The position numbers and the translations under genes are program-made. From the NCBI GenBank assembly GCA_949316235.1, contig OX438741.1:10851124-10915123 (forward strand): DNA of 64,000 nucleotides, read 5' to 3'. The stretch is from Oegoconia quadripuncta. Lineage: Eukaryota; Arthropoda; Insecta; Lepidoptera; Autostichidae. Shown here piece by piece: positions 1 to 10,840 of the stretch. How positions within the stretch are numbered: the first letter of the stretch is position 1; each line of letters begins with the position of its first letter. The notes under the pieces were generated by a model. The model was not told where the DNA came from, did no database searches, and worked only from the letters and a program-made list of their open reading frames with translations.

Positions 1-144
1 AGGCTTAACCACTGTCTTCAATTGAAACAACTGCGACCGACTATTTAACGTACCCTCTGAAGCACGGAAACTAGGCTTACCGACTGCCTTCAATTGAAAC
101 AACTGGGACCGGCTATTTAACGTGCCCTCTGAAGCACGGAAACA
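1..144. repeat. Two tandem copies of a 72-bp unit
   Basis: Positions 1-72 and 73-144 are near-identical. Each holds CAATTGAAACAACTG and a segment ending CCTCTGAAGCACGGAAAC. The motif resembles the CTTCCGAAGCACGG stretch of a common lepidopteran tRNA-derived SINE, so this may be a duplicated SINE piece cut by the window edge. Confidence 0.7.
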
Positions 145-219
145 CTCCTACTTAAATACCATTAGTGGTCACCCATCGTCATACCACGAGTGCTGTAAAT
201 ACGTATTTATGAAGTCTTA

Positions 220-546
220 GGCCCGTATTAATAAACCATTCTCAAGATTGAGAACAGTCTTGTAACCGGTCTCAAGTAAACGTGTTGATTAATAAACCTA
301 ACTTGAGACCTGAAAAGCATGTGCATACTCAAGCAGTACTCACTTGAGAGATGCGCGTATTAATAAACTCAAGACTATCATTCATTCGCCGCTGAGGCGA
401 ATACTTGAGAAGTGATCTCAGCTGAGTAGATCTCAAGATTGGTTTATAAATTAGCATGGAGCTTGAGCTAGCGTCGACTGCTTAAGACGCATCTCGGTTG
501 ATACAGCCTCAAGACTTGTATTGAGATTGGTTTATTAATACGGGCC
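220..546. mobile_element. Foldback MITE, PIF/Harbinger-like
   Basis: The 327-bp element begins GGCCCGTATTAATAAACCA and ends with its reverse complement. It is flanked on both sides by TTA (217-219 and 547-549). A three-base TTA duplication and GGCC-type ends suit the PIF/Harbinger superfamily. The interior carries many copies of CTCAAG or CTTGAG in both orientations, so almost the whole element can fold. No transposase code is present; a short open frame inside is chance. Confidence 0.85.
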
Positions 547-975
547 TTAGGTTCCGACAACCAATACAAAATATTACAGTGTATTCTCACGGGACGTATC
601 TTGTGTCGTTGCGATGAAAATATGGCGTACTTACCCACAACACACCGAGACAAGGAACTACATGAACGTGACGAAAAATTCAGGTATATTTCAACGGCTG
701 CCTGCATACAAAATAGCTCCTTGCAAAATATTGGACTGTACATATTGTTGGTGTCTTTAAAGTTCTTATATTATTTTACGCTAGAGGACATAATACAAGA
801 TATTAACAAAACAAATTGAAAAACAGAACAAAAGTAAGGCCCTGGAAAATACGTTCACATCATAGGTAGAACACATGTTCCACCCCTAAACGGCTGGACG
901 CATTTGGATGAAATTTAGTTGGTAGACAAAATAGGACGTAGATTAACATATAGGCAATTTTTTCTGCTGAACCAA

Positions 976-1215
976 TTTTAATGAAATGATTCACGCGAAC
1001 GATAATTTAGAAAACGCCCGAAGGAGTGTGATAACATCCAATAATCCAAATATCATGGAAATACACCAAAAAGCAAAATATAATAAAAAGCAAAATATTT
1101 TCGAAACGGCTTAACCGATTTTCATCAAACATGTCATACACACTCAAATCGGACCACGCATTACTGAGATACGCCCAGATAAACACTGGACCACCACGCC
1201 GTAAAACACATAACG
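976..1215. repeat. Interspersed repeat H, copy 1
   Basis: Contains the blocks AACCGATTTTCATCAAACAT and CAAATCGGACCACGCATTAC. The same blocks occur at 13440-13700 and 43225-43395, with a diverged relative at 14880-15080. This is a known style of lepidopteran non-coding repeat; its class is not clear from the sequence. Confidence 0.6.
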
Positions 1216-1692
1216 GCGTGTGCGAGTGGCGTGCATGGCGTTTTGTCCCAGGGTAGGCAGAATGACAACATTAAAAATACAACTACAAAATAATTACTTA
1301 TTCTTATAGCAATCTTCGCAACTGTTTAAAATATTTCTCTTCACATTTTATCTGCCGCCAAGCAGCATTGTTAATAGCATTGTTGTGTTATGGTTGTCAG
1401 AGACAAGATAGCCAGTTCCCCAAATGTGTGAAATAATGTAATGTCATCTTCACTTAACATCAGGTGTGATTGAGGTCAAGTACCTACCAACCCGTGGTAC
1501 ATAAAAAAAAACACATCACTAGGCTTGACAATGCATTTCGAGGAACTTACGGCCATTCCAAAAATCTGAACTAAGTATTTAATTTTTATACATTGACAAT
1601 ACAATGATAACTTATTCGTCTTGTGATACTTGTAGGACAATTTACTAGGGTAGGCAGTGTCTTTCGGCCTGTGTGAAGGGCACGCCACAGGA
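1216..1692. mobile_element. hAT-like MITE, copy 1, split by a SINE
   Basis: The left end is GTGGCGTGCATGGCG and the right end GGGCACGCCAC, giving inverted GTGGCGTGC termini. The interior AGGGTAGGCAGAATGA and the right-hand GACAATGCATTTCGAGGAA recur at 2630-3672 and 45280-45690. SINE A copy 1 is inserted at 1346-1511. CAGTGGCGTGC-type ends suggest hAT, but no clear 8-bp target duplication was found. Confidence 0.6.
1346..1511 (+). repeat. SINE family A, copy 1 (5' truncated)
   Basis: Starts within the body at ATCTGCCGCCAAGCAGC and ends CATAAAAAAAA. It lacks the tRNA-like head and sits inside hAT-like MITE copy 1, so it is the younger insertion. Confidence 0.85.
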
Positions 1693-1723
1693 GTCAACGC
1701 CTTTAATAAATAAAAACACTCAC

Positions 1724-1851
1724 GTGGTTAGTATATCGTAGACTGTATACCGCGCAAGGTACGAGTGCCGATGAAGTCTGCGTAGGCTCTGAGCAAGAAG
1801 TAGGAAGCGCCGGTCGGCTGACACTGTGAAGGATGCAGGCTCCAGCACCCT
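1724..1851 (-). CDS. Dpp10: DPP10/DPP6-like protein, second beta-propeller exon
   Basis: Third exon, 128 nt, bounded by a TTGTTTCAG acceptor and a GTGAGTG donor. It starts in phase 0 with R-V-L-E-P and reads 42 codons plus 2 nt. FTVSADRRFLLLAQS and HRHSYLARYTVYDI correspond to the family's S.SPD..Y.L...V and ..HSYTA.Y..YDI propeller-blade motifs; the histidine-serine-tyrosine triplet is typical of DPP4, DPP6 and DPP10. A different minus-strand frame is also open across this segment, but only the frame used here joins the upstream exon without a frameshift and keeps the homology. The gene continues below position 1 with more propeller blades and then the alpha/beta-hydrolase domain. Confidence 0.93.
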
Positions 1852-2009
1852 CTGAAACAAGATAAAGATTAATGAGAAAACCTGCTAGGAGATTTAGACG
1901 GGCGATGAATAACCCCTTTCCTAACTCAATGTAAAACAATGTAAGGTTTACATAAATTACCAGTATATTACATTAAATAATGTTTAATGCGTTCGGTCGC
2001 TAAATTTGA

Positions 2010-2092
2010 TACGCACGTAAGCGCCTACAAGTAAATTATAGTAACTCGATACGTTTATCCCTTTAACCTTACTTTTACGGCGCTTACGTGTT
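2010..2092. repeat. Short inverted repeat
   Basis: CACGTAAGCGCC near 2013 and GGCGCTTACGTG near 2079 are exact reverse complements about 55 bp apart. Possibly the remnant of a small MITE. Confidence 0.45.
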
Positions 2093-2103
2093 ACTAAATT
2101 TAC

Positions 2104-2168
2104 CTCATCTTCACTTAACATCAGGTGTGATTGAGGTAAAGTACGAACCCGTCGTGCATAAACAAAAA
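2104..2168 (+). repeat. SINE family A, 3' fragment
   Basis: Only the tail region CTTCACTTAACATCAGGTGT through GTGCATAAACAAAAA is present. Confidence 0.8.
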
Positions 2169-2169
2169 G

Positions 2170-2629
2170 GGATAGAATGCAAAAAATTTACGTGGTATGA
2201 TAGCTGTTAAATTCTGATCGCTATGTCTAGAGGCGCGGGTTCTGATTGTATCGGATATCGGATTGTAATTACTATTTCATTATGAACACTGCTGAATATA
2301 GGCCTCCCCCATAAACGTCCAGAGCCGAGTAGAAAGCGGCTTATGCATCCAGCGACTAAAATATATGTAAATACATGAGTTATATTTAGAAGTACCTGTT
2401 ATTTCATTTTCTCATAAAAGCAAATGAAAAATGGAGTGTATCACTCGGCCGCAAAATTATATTTACCTCGGGCGACGTATATTGAATCGCGCTGCGTTAT
2501 GGATTCAAAATAGCGGCCTTGTTGTAAAAATATTGTTTTATTCCCTTGCTATACAATGTGCTATTTCGTTAGATTTGTAGATTCAAATTCCGGGTCAGGC
2601 AAGCGACTCTTTAGAATAAATGCAGTGTC
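2170..2629. other. Unassigned intronic sequence
   Basis: No open frame with coding character and no match to other repeats in the window. Confidence 0.4.
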
Positions 2630-3672
2630 ACTGGCGTGCACAGCGTTTTGTTAGGGTAGGCAGAATGATAAAATTTTCTAGTAAATGAGAAAAACACAAC
2701 TACGAAATAATAACTTATTCTTATAGCAATCTTTGTAACTGTTTAGAATATAAGTCACCTCAGCTGTTTTGACAATGCACTTTGAGAAAAGCTTACAGCC
2801 ACTGCAAAAAATTGAACTATGTATTGAATTTTGGTACATTCTGATAACTTCTCTAACTGGGGCATTCTCAACCTAGTTAAGTTTAACCCTAAAAAGACAC
2901 AAGTTTGCGCATTCACCGCAAAGAAGATTCCATTTCTCCTGTTTCTTCAATTTCAGAGTACTCCCCTTGACGTTAAGCTGAGTATTGGGATTCTCGGAGT
3001 TAACATCTCTAGTAACGTTCAATTCCGCGGTCATTGGAGGATAAGGCCAAGTTAGGTGTCCTCAGTAGAGCGGCTCTTTGCTTCACGCCGGCTCACCGCC
3101 TCCAACTTTATAAGGCGCAAGTTCAGCCGCACGAGGAGTAATTGTTCTCATCTGTGGGCTGGGGCACCTCAGTACCAGCTTCTTCCTTTTGCCGCGTTCA
3201 ACGTCGCGCAGTCCGAATTGTCGGCCAAGAGAGTCTCACTGACCAACTGGATCCCCTGGCGTTGCGAAGAGACATCGCGTCCCTCTGCATTCTCTATCGC
3301 ATATTTCATGGGGAGTGTTCTGAAGAACTGTTCGAGCTAATACCGGCTGCTCAATTTAACCGATACATTTCTCGCCGAAAATTAAATTTCCATCCACATC
3401 ACCTGGATGAGTGGAAGTCTACCACTGTACGTTTCTCAAGAAACTTCTTACCCCGTACGACCACCCTGTGGAACGGACTTCCTGCAGCGGTATTCCCGAA
3501 CAAGTACGACATTGGAACCTTCAAGAAACGAGCCTACACCTTCCTCAAAGGCCGGCAACGCATCTGTGACCCTTTTGGTGTTGCGGGTGTCCATGGGCGG
3601 CAGTGATTTCCATCAGGTGACTATCAGGTGACAGGTAGGTACTATCTTTCTGCATGTATGAAGGGCACGCCT
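2630..3672. mobile_element. hAT-like MITE, copy 2, carrying a LINE fragment
   Basis: The left end, CACTGGCGTGCACAGCG, and the AGGGTAGGCAGAATGA block match copy 1. The right end is TGCATGTATGAAGGGCACGCC at 3652-3672. The middle is replaced by the CR1-like LINE fragment 2833-3650, so the LINE entered an existing MITE. Confidence 0.6.
2833..3650 (+). pseudogene. CR1/jockey-like LINE reverse transcriptase, 3' part, broken
   Basis: Three frames must be followed to read one LINE protein. First comes LVKFNPKKTQVCAFTAKK with SIGILGV, from about 2840 to 3050, which is the end of the polymerase domain. Next comes a short RLFASRRLT segment. From about 3142 to 3606 the frame RRAVRIVG to [13 protein letters not shown] and CDPFGVAG is the usual C-terminus of lepidopteran non-LTR elements. 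Frameshifts near 3050 and 3140 and a missing N-terminus make it inactive. The tail with CATCAGGTGAC matches other LINE ends at 19655, 36640 and 60229. Confidence 0.85.
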
Positions 3673-3679
3673 CTGTACA

Positions 3680-4070
3680 GTGTTACTATTTTATAAAAAT
3701 AAAATAATATATTTTGGTCATAATTTCCTGTTAATCAATGTTTGAGGTCTTATTCCCTTCAGCGCTACTATCGGTGGTCACCCATCCAAAGACGATCGAC
3801 AACGAATATCGAACTAGACTGTGGCACGTGTACATTATCTGTCTACAAATATCAATTTAACTTTAATAAAACTATTCATGTTGATTCAGAGTTTGTTAAT
3901 TATCATACCAAATCTAAAGGAGTATACATAATGTACCAACACGTTGCTGTTGTAAAAAAAAAGAATCAATCTAAAAATAAATAATAAATGTATCGTACTA
4001 GGTATCAGTAGTTTTACCTACTGCCGGTTCTAAAAATTAATTGCCAATAAAATTTTACAATTGTATAACT
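3680..4070. other. Unassigned intronic sequence
   Basis: Includes GGTGGTCACCCATCCAA near 3773, similar to a stretch near 162. The 80-codon open frame at 3742-3984 has no recognisable domain and I do not call it a gene. Confidence 0.4.
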
Positions 4071-4343
4071 TTTTTTTATCCACAACGGGTTAGCACTTGA
4101 CCTCAATCACACCTGATGTTAAGTGAAGATGAGACCGAAGGTGGAAACCCCATCTTATCTCTGACAACCGAAATACAAAAATGCTCTTAACATTGCTGTT
4201 TGGCTGCAGATTTAGATAAGATGGTGGTAGCTAGCCAGACGTTTAATATGCCCTACCACCAACCAAATATGTACCCCGCTGGGGATCGAACCCGCGACCT
4301 CCGAAACGTAAACCCAATGTTGTTTACATTGAGCCACGGAGGC
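4071..4343 (-). repeat. SINE family A, near full-length
   Basis: Reads on the minus strand from a tRNA-like head (CCTCCGTGGCTCAATGTAAA, then GGTTCGATCCCC as B box) through the TAAGATGGTGGTAGC body to an A-rich tail. A small internal deletion is visible. Confidence 0.9.
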
Positions 4344-4671
4344 TTTTTAACTGCATTGGTCCACTAAAATAATGTAACCTAAAATAAATTGGAAGTAAAA
4401 AAAAAACATTTTAAAATCCTACTTTTGCGGAGAAAACCCTGGCTGCAGCATCAGGTCATCGTGAAAATCATGTTTAACTATCAAAGCTGACCGTTGTATG
4501 CAAAATTTCGTATCCGTGCTTTTCTCGTGACGAAACGATATGCACGAGTATGTAGATTTTCAGCTTTTTACAAATTTTGAACGTAGGTACATCGAGTAGT
4601 TACATTCTCGTACACACGATGCAAGTTCAATTTACATCATATTTTTATTATTCTCATAAAGTGTATCTGGG

Positions 4672-4892
4672 GAGGATATTTATTACTTGCCTATCTAGAC
4701 TGCGCATTAGCCATGGTAGATTTCCGGCACATCTTCTTAGATTAAATTTAGTAAATAATTCTGCTTGTAAATATTGTTCGGTTGCACTATTGTTTATTAT
4801 TTATTAGTTGTTGTAAAGACAAATTAAAATCCAGTGACTTCCCTATGAATGTCAAGGAACTCCTTAAAAACTATCATTTGTAAATTCCTATT
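4672..4892 (+). pseudogene. LINE C-terminal fragment
   Basis: The frame LRISHGRFPAHLLRLNLV followed by C-K-Y-C resembles the region before the zinc knuckle of jockey/R1-type LINE proteins. After a gap, FPMNVKELLKNYHL near 4835-4880 looks like the usual C-terminal end. Interrupted and short. Confidence 0.6.
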
Positions 4893-4913
4893 TTTAATTT
4901 TGTTAATAATACT

Positions 4914-4957
4914 AAAATCAAATTACTATAAAGTAAATTTTATAGTAATTTGATTTT
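4914..4957. repeat. Perfect 19-bp hairpin
   Basis: Arms 4914-4932 and 4939-4957 are exact reverse complements (AAAATCAAATTACTATAAA) separated by 6 nt. AT-rich. Confidence 0.85.
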
Positions 4958-4989
4958 CTGTACATTGTTTTAAACTTTTAGTTTCTTTT

Positions 4990-5760
4990 AATTTACGTTT
5001 ATTTTGTTTAGTTTGTATAGGTACGTTTTTAGTTTTTTTTTAGTTAAGTTGTATATTTCAGTTGCAGTTTTAAGCTGATGGCCTATTAGCCAAAGCTTTA
5101 TTAAAAAAAATATTATTCTTAATTTTAGTTTTTAAATTAATCGATATTTGTGACACGTAATGGGATACCGCATCAGAAGAATTATTATGGTTATAATGAC
5201 GAGAGTCAAGTTGTGTCCCTGAACATGTCAATAATGATATTATTACAAGTTTTAAGTAATGATTATATGGCTGGTGATACTGGTCTGTTGAGGAAGGGCA
5301 CTGTATACCAAGTTTTTCAACGTAGTTCTGCAACAGGGGCTATATTATTGGAATACAAAGTAACTAGCAAGATTTAGCTTATAAGATAAAATTGTAAACT
5401 TTTTGGGAATAAACTTATATTATTATGCGTTATATGTATATTAAATAAGGGCTTGTAAAAATTAAATAAAAACTTATTAGAATAATATTTCCTTTGTAGT
5501 ACCTATAGTGTGAAAAGTGCCTAACATATTGCGTGGGTCTCGTCGTGTAGTCACGCGAAGTTCGTATTAGAAATGTATCGAAGGTAAAATAACAATTTGT
5601 GCTGGAAATACATGGAATTACCGATGCTCCGATACCACTGAGGGCATGACGTTGCATACAGCTTGTGGAACCCCAACGGTCGTAAACCAATGATGGAGCG
5701 ATAAACTTGATAAGAGGGTTACCTGGTCATCCTGTATAATAGTGAACAATCATAAAGCTT
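4990..5760. other. Unassigned intronic sequence with a 75-codon open frame
   Basis: The plus-strand frame 5150-5377 ends SKI and is followed by AATAAA at about 5408. I see no known domain, so it may be chance or an old retroposed fragment. The rest shows no structure. Confidence 0.35.
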
Positions 5761-5761
5761 C

Positions 5762-6215
5762 CAGTACCTTGGGTCATACGTACAGGGGATGATGAGATCG
5801 ACCAGTAGGTCAGAAATCGGATCAAAGCGGGTTGGATGAAATAGCGACAAGTCAAAACAATATGTGACTCCCGGATGCCCCTCAGGTTAAAAGACAAAAT
5901 TTATAAATTATAAGACAGGTCGTAATGAATGCATCGGCGTTTTGAGATATGAAGACGGATGAAAGAAAATTGCATACAGCGGAGAGGAGAATGTTGAGAT
6001 GATAGATAGATAGATAAAGCATTTATTTACGCCACTGCGTTCACACAACTACACAATTTTTAAATTACAAAGAAATATACATACAAATAAACTTAAAGTC
6101 TAGAAAATACAAAGAGCGAGTGTGTGCCGCAGTAGCACAATGACAACAACAACAAGACAACAAGACAACAGATGCGTGACGAGGATGGATAAAATAAGGA
6201 ATGGGTCGTAGAACA
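5762..6215 (+). pseudogene. RTE-like LINE reverse transcriptase fragment
   Basis: YLGSYVQGDDEI, then RIKAGWMK and RLKDKIYK, form the thumb-proximal region of RTE-type reverse transcriptases; KTDERKLHTAERRMLR follows. The frame contains stops. A GATA-rich insertion occupies about 6001-6170, after which VTRMDKIRN resumes the LINE protein. The same LINE region lies on the minus strand at 37545-37885. Confidence 0.75.
6002..6017. repeat. GATA microsatellite
   Basis: Four GATA units. Confidence 0.8.
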
Positions 6216-6790
6216 CTAATGTTAGGGATATCTCTGACCATCTTATTAAGGATAAAAGTCATTATTTTTACATTTAATACATTAAATTTTATCTATGTTC
6301 ATAATTCCACGTTCTAATTGCCAACATTATTTGCTTCAATACCTTTACTAAATCCTTTTATCCTCATACTAGTATTTTATGGCCACTTGTTTAAATTAAG
6401 CGAATACACCAACCTATTTTACGACGCTTATATCTTTGCCGCGTTTATGGCGATACTCGTATTATATTTCGTTTATGGTTGACATTAAAGATCCGTCACA
6501 GACATAAACCTTCTTATCAAAAGGCCCTTTAACTATTACTCGTTTTTCCTCATACTGAAAACCGAAAATGTACAGTCACCTGCAGAGAAACTAGACTCCC
6601 CGACTTACAGTCATTATGTGAATAGGGGTCTGTTTTTTCTGCAGCTGTTTCTTAATTTACTTTTTATAAGTTGCAAGATACGTTCTGCAATATGCAAATT
6701 ATTAAGTGTATAGTTATAACATCATGTAAGTGAATTATAATTCTTTTTGAGAAATATAGTTTCTTTAACCGTAGATTTAATGACTAGTTA
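6216..6790. other. Unassigned intronic sequence
   Basis: AT-rich, without coding frames or internal repeats. Confidence 0.4.
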
Positions 6791-7235
6791 TGTATTTGAA
6801 AACCAAAAACCTGACAGTATATTTTGTATTTTGTACTCAATGTAAACAACGTTGGGTTTACGATTCGGAGGTCGCGGGTTCGATCCCCAGCGGGGTACAT
6901 GTTAGATACTCGGTTAGGTTGGTGGTTCGCCTTTCGGTCCGCCTGGCTAGCTACCACCATCTTATCTAAATCTGCCGCCAAGCAACAATGTTAATAGCAT
7001 TGTTGTGTTCCGGTTGTCGGAGATAAGATAGCCAGACCCCCAAATGTGTTGGGGTTTCCGGGTCAGTACGCTTCCACCTTCGACCTCATCTTCACTTAAC
7101 GTCAGGTGTGATTGAGGTCAAGTACCAACCCGTTGTGCATAAAATAATACAAGGTATCAAGAGGAATCTAACGACACTAAGCACTTCAAAATCGAATACC
7201 CCCTTTAGGCTACAGGATGCGCCAAAGCAACGGAC
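6791..7235 (+). repeat. Repeat K, split by a SINE
   Basis: AGTATATTTTGTATTTTG at 6816 and GGAATCTAACGACAC with AGGCTACAGGATGCGCCAAA at 7161-7229 match neighbouring parts of 51780-51940. The segment between them is SINE A 6837-7145. Confidence 0.6.
6837..7145 (+). repeat. SINE family A, near full-length
   Basis: The head CAATGTAAACAACGTTGGG, B box GGTTCGATCCCC, body and tail ending GTTGTGCATAAAA are all present. A few 5' bases are missing. Confidence 0.9.
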
Positions 7236-7491
7236 ATACAACTTCCGTATATATACAAACACTCGAAACACATTATCCTCCTTTCTTCAAATTTTGCATG
7301 CTCAAAGGCAGAATGTAAAGGGCCCTATTTTTAATATTGAAACACCATTGTATACCTATATTCTGACAAAATAAATAATTAAAATTTGACAGTCGGGTAA
7401 AAATAAACTAGCTATTCATGTCAACTGTTTACAAAAAGTCACTAAGTCATTTTACTAACAGTAAGAAATCGGTCAAGCCGTTTTGGATATA

Positions 7492-7909
7492 TTGGGTCTT
7501 TACCTGTGAAATTGGAGTTTTTTTCTACGTTAATCATATGTAGGTACCAATTCCTGCGATTTACAAAGCTATATCCAAATTTGTTTTTTATTTGGAAAAT
7601 GGATTATTTTAAGCTTTCACATGAAATATTTTTTAATTTCTGGCCTAAATTACATTATAAATAAAACTTGAACAGAGCTCTTTTCATGTGCTTCCAATAA
7701 TCATTTCTTAGATTCGCTGAAACTTTTATAAAGCGGTTACTTTTAAAAATTAACGCTGCCTATACTTAACTTAATGTTATCGGCTAATACACACAAAGTT
7801 TAGCTTTTGGATTTGCCGTTCCCAAAAAAAAAAAAAATGTTTAGTATGGAGTAAACAGTCTTAATGAAATTCTTCATACAAAACGCCAATTTCATAAGTA
7901 ACGACCTAA
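7492..7909 (-). mobile_element. Mariner-type MITE, copy 1 (418 bp)
   Basis: The ends are TTGGGTCTTTACCTGTGAAA and the reverse complement of TTAGGTCGTTACTTATGAAA. It is flanked by TA on both sides (7490-7491, 7910-7911). Co-linear in reverse orientation with 54397-54911. There is no transposase. The ATGAAATTGGCGTTTTG terminus is shared with the mariner fragment ending at 33287. Confidence 0.88.
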
Positions 7910-7992
7910 TATTTAGCTGTGAAGCATTTGTGTGTTTAGCATTTTTTTCAAGGGACTCTCAGGGGTTTTCTAAATGTATTATTTATTCTATA

Positions 7993-8824
7993 CAGGGCGT
8001 CCCAAAGTTATGGGACATGAAGGGGAAGTACCTTAAATATCGTAGATAGTGAATTTTGCTCAAAGAAGACTTTATGTTATTTTTAAAAGTTAGTAATTCT
8101 GCATTCATAGATTTTCTAAAAATTATTTGCTTCGGCTGGGAATCGAACCGACTCAAATGTGAAAAAAAAAACACCCTACTTTTATGATGCCAATCGAAAG
8201 AATAGCTAAAAAATAATAACTCTGCCTAAGTAACATAGTATTTTAAAAGAAAGGAACAACGTGAAATTAATCATTTTAATCAAATAAAAAATATACATGA
8301 AACTGCCGTAGTCAATTAAGTAGGTATTTTTTTGTAAATTAATTAATTAAATGCTCAAAATGTGATCCCTCTTGTCTTACGCAAATCGCCAATCTTTTAA
8401 TGAGCCCGCTGCCTGTTGATTTTCTAATCATTTTATGGTGAACACTCGATGTGATATGGCACAATTCTGTTTGCAACTCGCCTACGTTCTCGTATCGCTT
8501 TTTTCGAACGTCGTCGGCAATAAATAACTTTCTTGAAATTTGACTCAATCATTTTATGTTGTTCCTTTCTTTTAAAATACTATGTTACTTAGGCAGAGTT
8601 ATTATTTTTTAGCTATTCTTTCGATTGGCATCATAAAAGTAGGGTGTTTTTTTTTCACATTTAAGTCGGTTCGATTCCCAGCCGAAGCAAGTAATTTTTA
8701 GAAAATCTATGAATGCAGAATTACTAACTTTTAAAAATAACATAAAGTCTTCTTTGAGCAAAATTCACTATCTACGATATTTAAGGTACTTCCCCTTCAT
8801 GTCCCATAACTTTGGGACGCCCTG
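7993..8824 (-). mobile_element. Tc1/mariner (IS630)-type element with 268-bp inverted repeats
   Basis: Arms 7993-8260 and 8558-8824 are nearly perfect reverse complements. The ends are CAGGGCGTCCCAAAGTTATG and the flanks are TA on both sides. The 297-bp centre keeps only the C-terminal end of a transposase on the minus strand (8339-8548): an R-rich segment followed by RLAICVRQEGSHFEHLIN, a typical DDE-transposase tail. The DDE residues are missing, so it is an internally deleted, non-autonomous copy. The very long matching arms suggest recent duplication of one end or gene conversion between arms. Confidence 0.88.
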
Positions 8825-9058
8825 TATATCGTTAAGTGGTGCGTGACAATAAAGATTTATTCATTCATAGTGTAGCATTAATTCGATCATTTTAGAAATA
8901 ACGATAATTAAGATTGAAAGATAACTTAATACGCGTTATTGTTGTGACGATTATACTTCTCTTTGTATTGTGTTCGACAAAGTAGCACGTCATAGGTCTC
9001 TGGTTCGCTCTGACCTTATTTTAACTTTGTCATAGCATAGGTAGCTACTCCTAAGTAA

Positions 9059-9112
9059 AAGTCAAGGAAAACACATGATTGTGCCTACAAAATCATGTGT
9101 TTTCCTTGACTT
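9059..9112. repeat. Perfect 22-bp hairpin, 10-nt loop
   Basis: Arms 9059-9080 and 9091-9112 are exact reverse complements (core GTCAAGGAAAACACATGATT). Size and loop resemble a small-RNA precursor, but there is no other evidence for transcription. Confidence 0.9.
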
Positions 9113-9430
9113 CGACATGTACATAAAATAATATACATTGTGACCCCAAAATATTGTATAACTTGCAAAATACTGAACTATTATTCCTAAAACATAGCTA
9201 AGAACAGTCCCGCAAAAACCAGATTTCAAAGCATTGAATTTTCTTTATATTCTTGAATTTTATCTGAACGGTTTCAAGCATAAGCAAAGCCGCGTCCGCA
9301 CTAGGCAACATTTGTTGAGCGACATGCGTCTTCGGAGACATCAACGTTGCCAGATTGCGCTCGACATCTCGCGACATCGCGGAACTTGTCGCCTTGTTAG
9401 ATTAACCATAATTGCATAAGCTGCGGCTGT

Positions 9431-9757
9431 GGAGCATCAGTGGCTCAGTGGAGGAGACAAGTATCCCAATTTGGGAGGACCTGGTTCGATCCCTAGGCAG
9501 GCCATGTAACAATGAGTTTTTTAATTTAATCTAATTTCATTACTTACGTGCATTTATCCGACTGCTCTTAAACGGTGAAGGAAAACATCCTGAGGAAACC
9601 TGCATACATGAGAAATAAAAATTCAAAGGCATGTAAAGTCCCCAACCCGCATTAGGCCAGCGTGGTGGACTATGGCCCATACAGGGAGTATGAGGGAAGG
9701 TCTATATCCCTGCAGTGATGATGCATGCCCTCTCATATAAAAAAAAAAAAAAAAAAA
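9431..9757 (+). repeat. SINE family D, near full-length
   Basis: tRNA-like head with A box (CAGTGGCTCAGTGG) and B box (GGTTCGATCCC). The body contains AACGGTGAAGGAAAACATCC and CCTGCAGTGATG. The tail is a long A run at 9739-9757. Confidence 0.85.
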
Positions 9758-10107
9758 ACGCAGCTTAACACCCCTCTTTTCTATGGAGGCTAAAACGGTG
9801 ATAGACCGCGGTATCGGTAGGCCATTAAGCGATAGTGAACTCAAGTGAGCTAATAGGCTCTTGAACCAACTCTGGCATATCTACCTGTTATCGAGCCATA
9901 TCGGTAGTCAACATGTATCGGGGACAGTGAAGCGGAGTGTTTACCCCACTTGTTGGTTCGACGTCGATTCATGCCAGCCAGTATGTCACTATAGCATCGG
10001 GTGGCTACTTTATTCTCTGTTTACTTGCTGTAATTGTTATGTGGTTTTGAATAGGACAACAGAAAAGAATACCGTGTTTTTTGTTTTGAGGATAGGTTAG
10101 GGTGGTC
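9758..10107. other. Unassigned intronic sequence
   Basis: A 79-codon open frame at 9861-10100 shows no domain. No repeats seen. Confidence 0.4.
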
Positions 10108-10192
10108 TTTTTTTTTATGCACAACGGGCTGATACTTGAACTCAATCACACCTTATGTTAAGGTGGAAGCGTACCTACCTACCACCAACCAA
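10108..10192 (-). repeat. SINE family A, internally deleted
   Basis: The tail and its neighbouring segment are joined directly to CTACCACCAACCAAG from the head side; about 200 bp of body is lost. Confidence 0.75.
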
Positions 10193-10599
10193 GTCTCTTC
10201 TCTATGGTATCATAAAAGGTGGTTTCAATCATCAATAGTGAGATAAATTACTTCCTATGATAAATGCATCACTTGAAATAGGGTATGGGTATGCGGTATG
10301 TAAATCGCGACATGAATGAGGATTCTTTTTGTTGGACTTTAGAAAAGTGACAATTAGCCAAAGAAGAAGCGTATGATTCCAGTAAACGTCTATTCATCCT
10401 AGATTTGAATTAGGTTTTGTTATTATATTTAAGTAGGTAGGCGCGGGTAACGCAGCACCAATCTTTAGGGGAGGCCTATGTCCAGCTGTGGACGTCTTTC
10501 GGCTTATATGATGATGAGGTATGTTTGTCAGCAGACCCATAACATAACCTACCTAATAAGAATGATTTATTTATTTAAAAAGATTTCTTTAAAAACAGT

Positions 10600-10840
10600 A
10601 ATAAATAAAGAGATGGAATTTAAATATAAACTAGGACAAATTTAAAAAAATTGGGCCGCGTGGCAATGTACCCAAAACGCTGGCAGCGTTTCCTCGCTGG
10701 ATGCAGATACTTAAGCGTTGAGCGAGGAAACAGCCAACTCTCGGGTACCAGTGACATCGACTAAGCGCTTTGAAATATTAAAGAAAAATTGAAGAGCGCC
10801 CGGCCGCCAAGGACCTAAGGTAAAGTATTCTTATATATAT
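10600..10840 (+). repeat. Hairpin-bearing repeat E, copy 1
   Basis: Highly similar to 61500-61740. Contains the inverted arms GTTTCCTCGCT and AGCGAGGAAAC around a 22-nt loop. A related hairpin with different arm bases is at 24240-24295. Class unknown. Confidence 0.7.

Noticed and set aside
468..743. 91-codon minus-strand frame
   Set aside because: Mostly within and beyond the foldback MITE; no homology.
1703..1939. 78-codon minus-strand frame (MFYIELGKG...)
   Set aside because: It overlaps the third exon in the wrong frame; only the RVLEPASF frame joins the upstream exon and matches the family.
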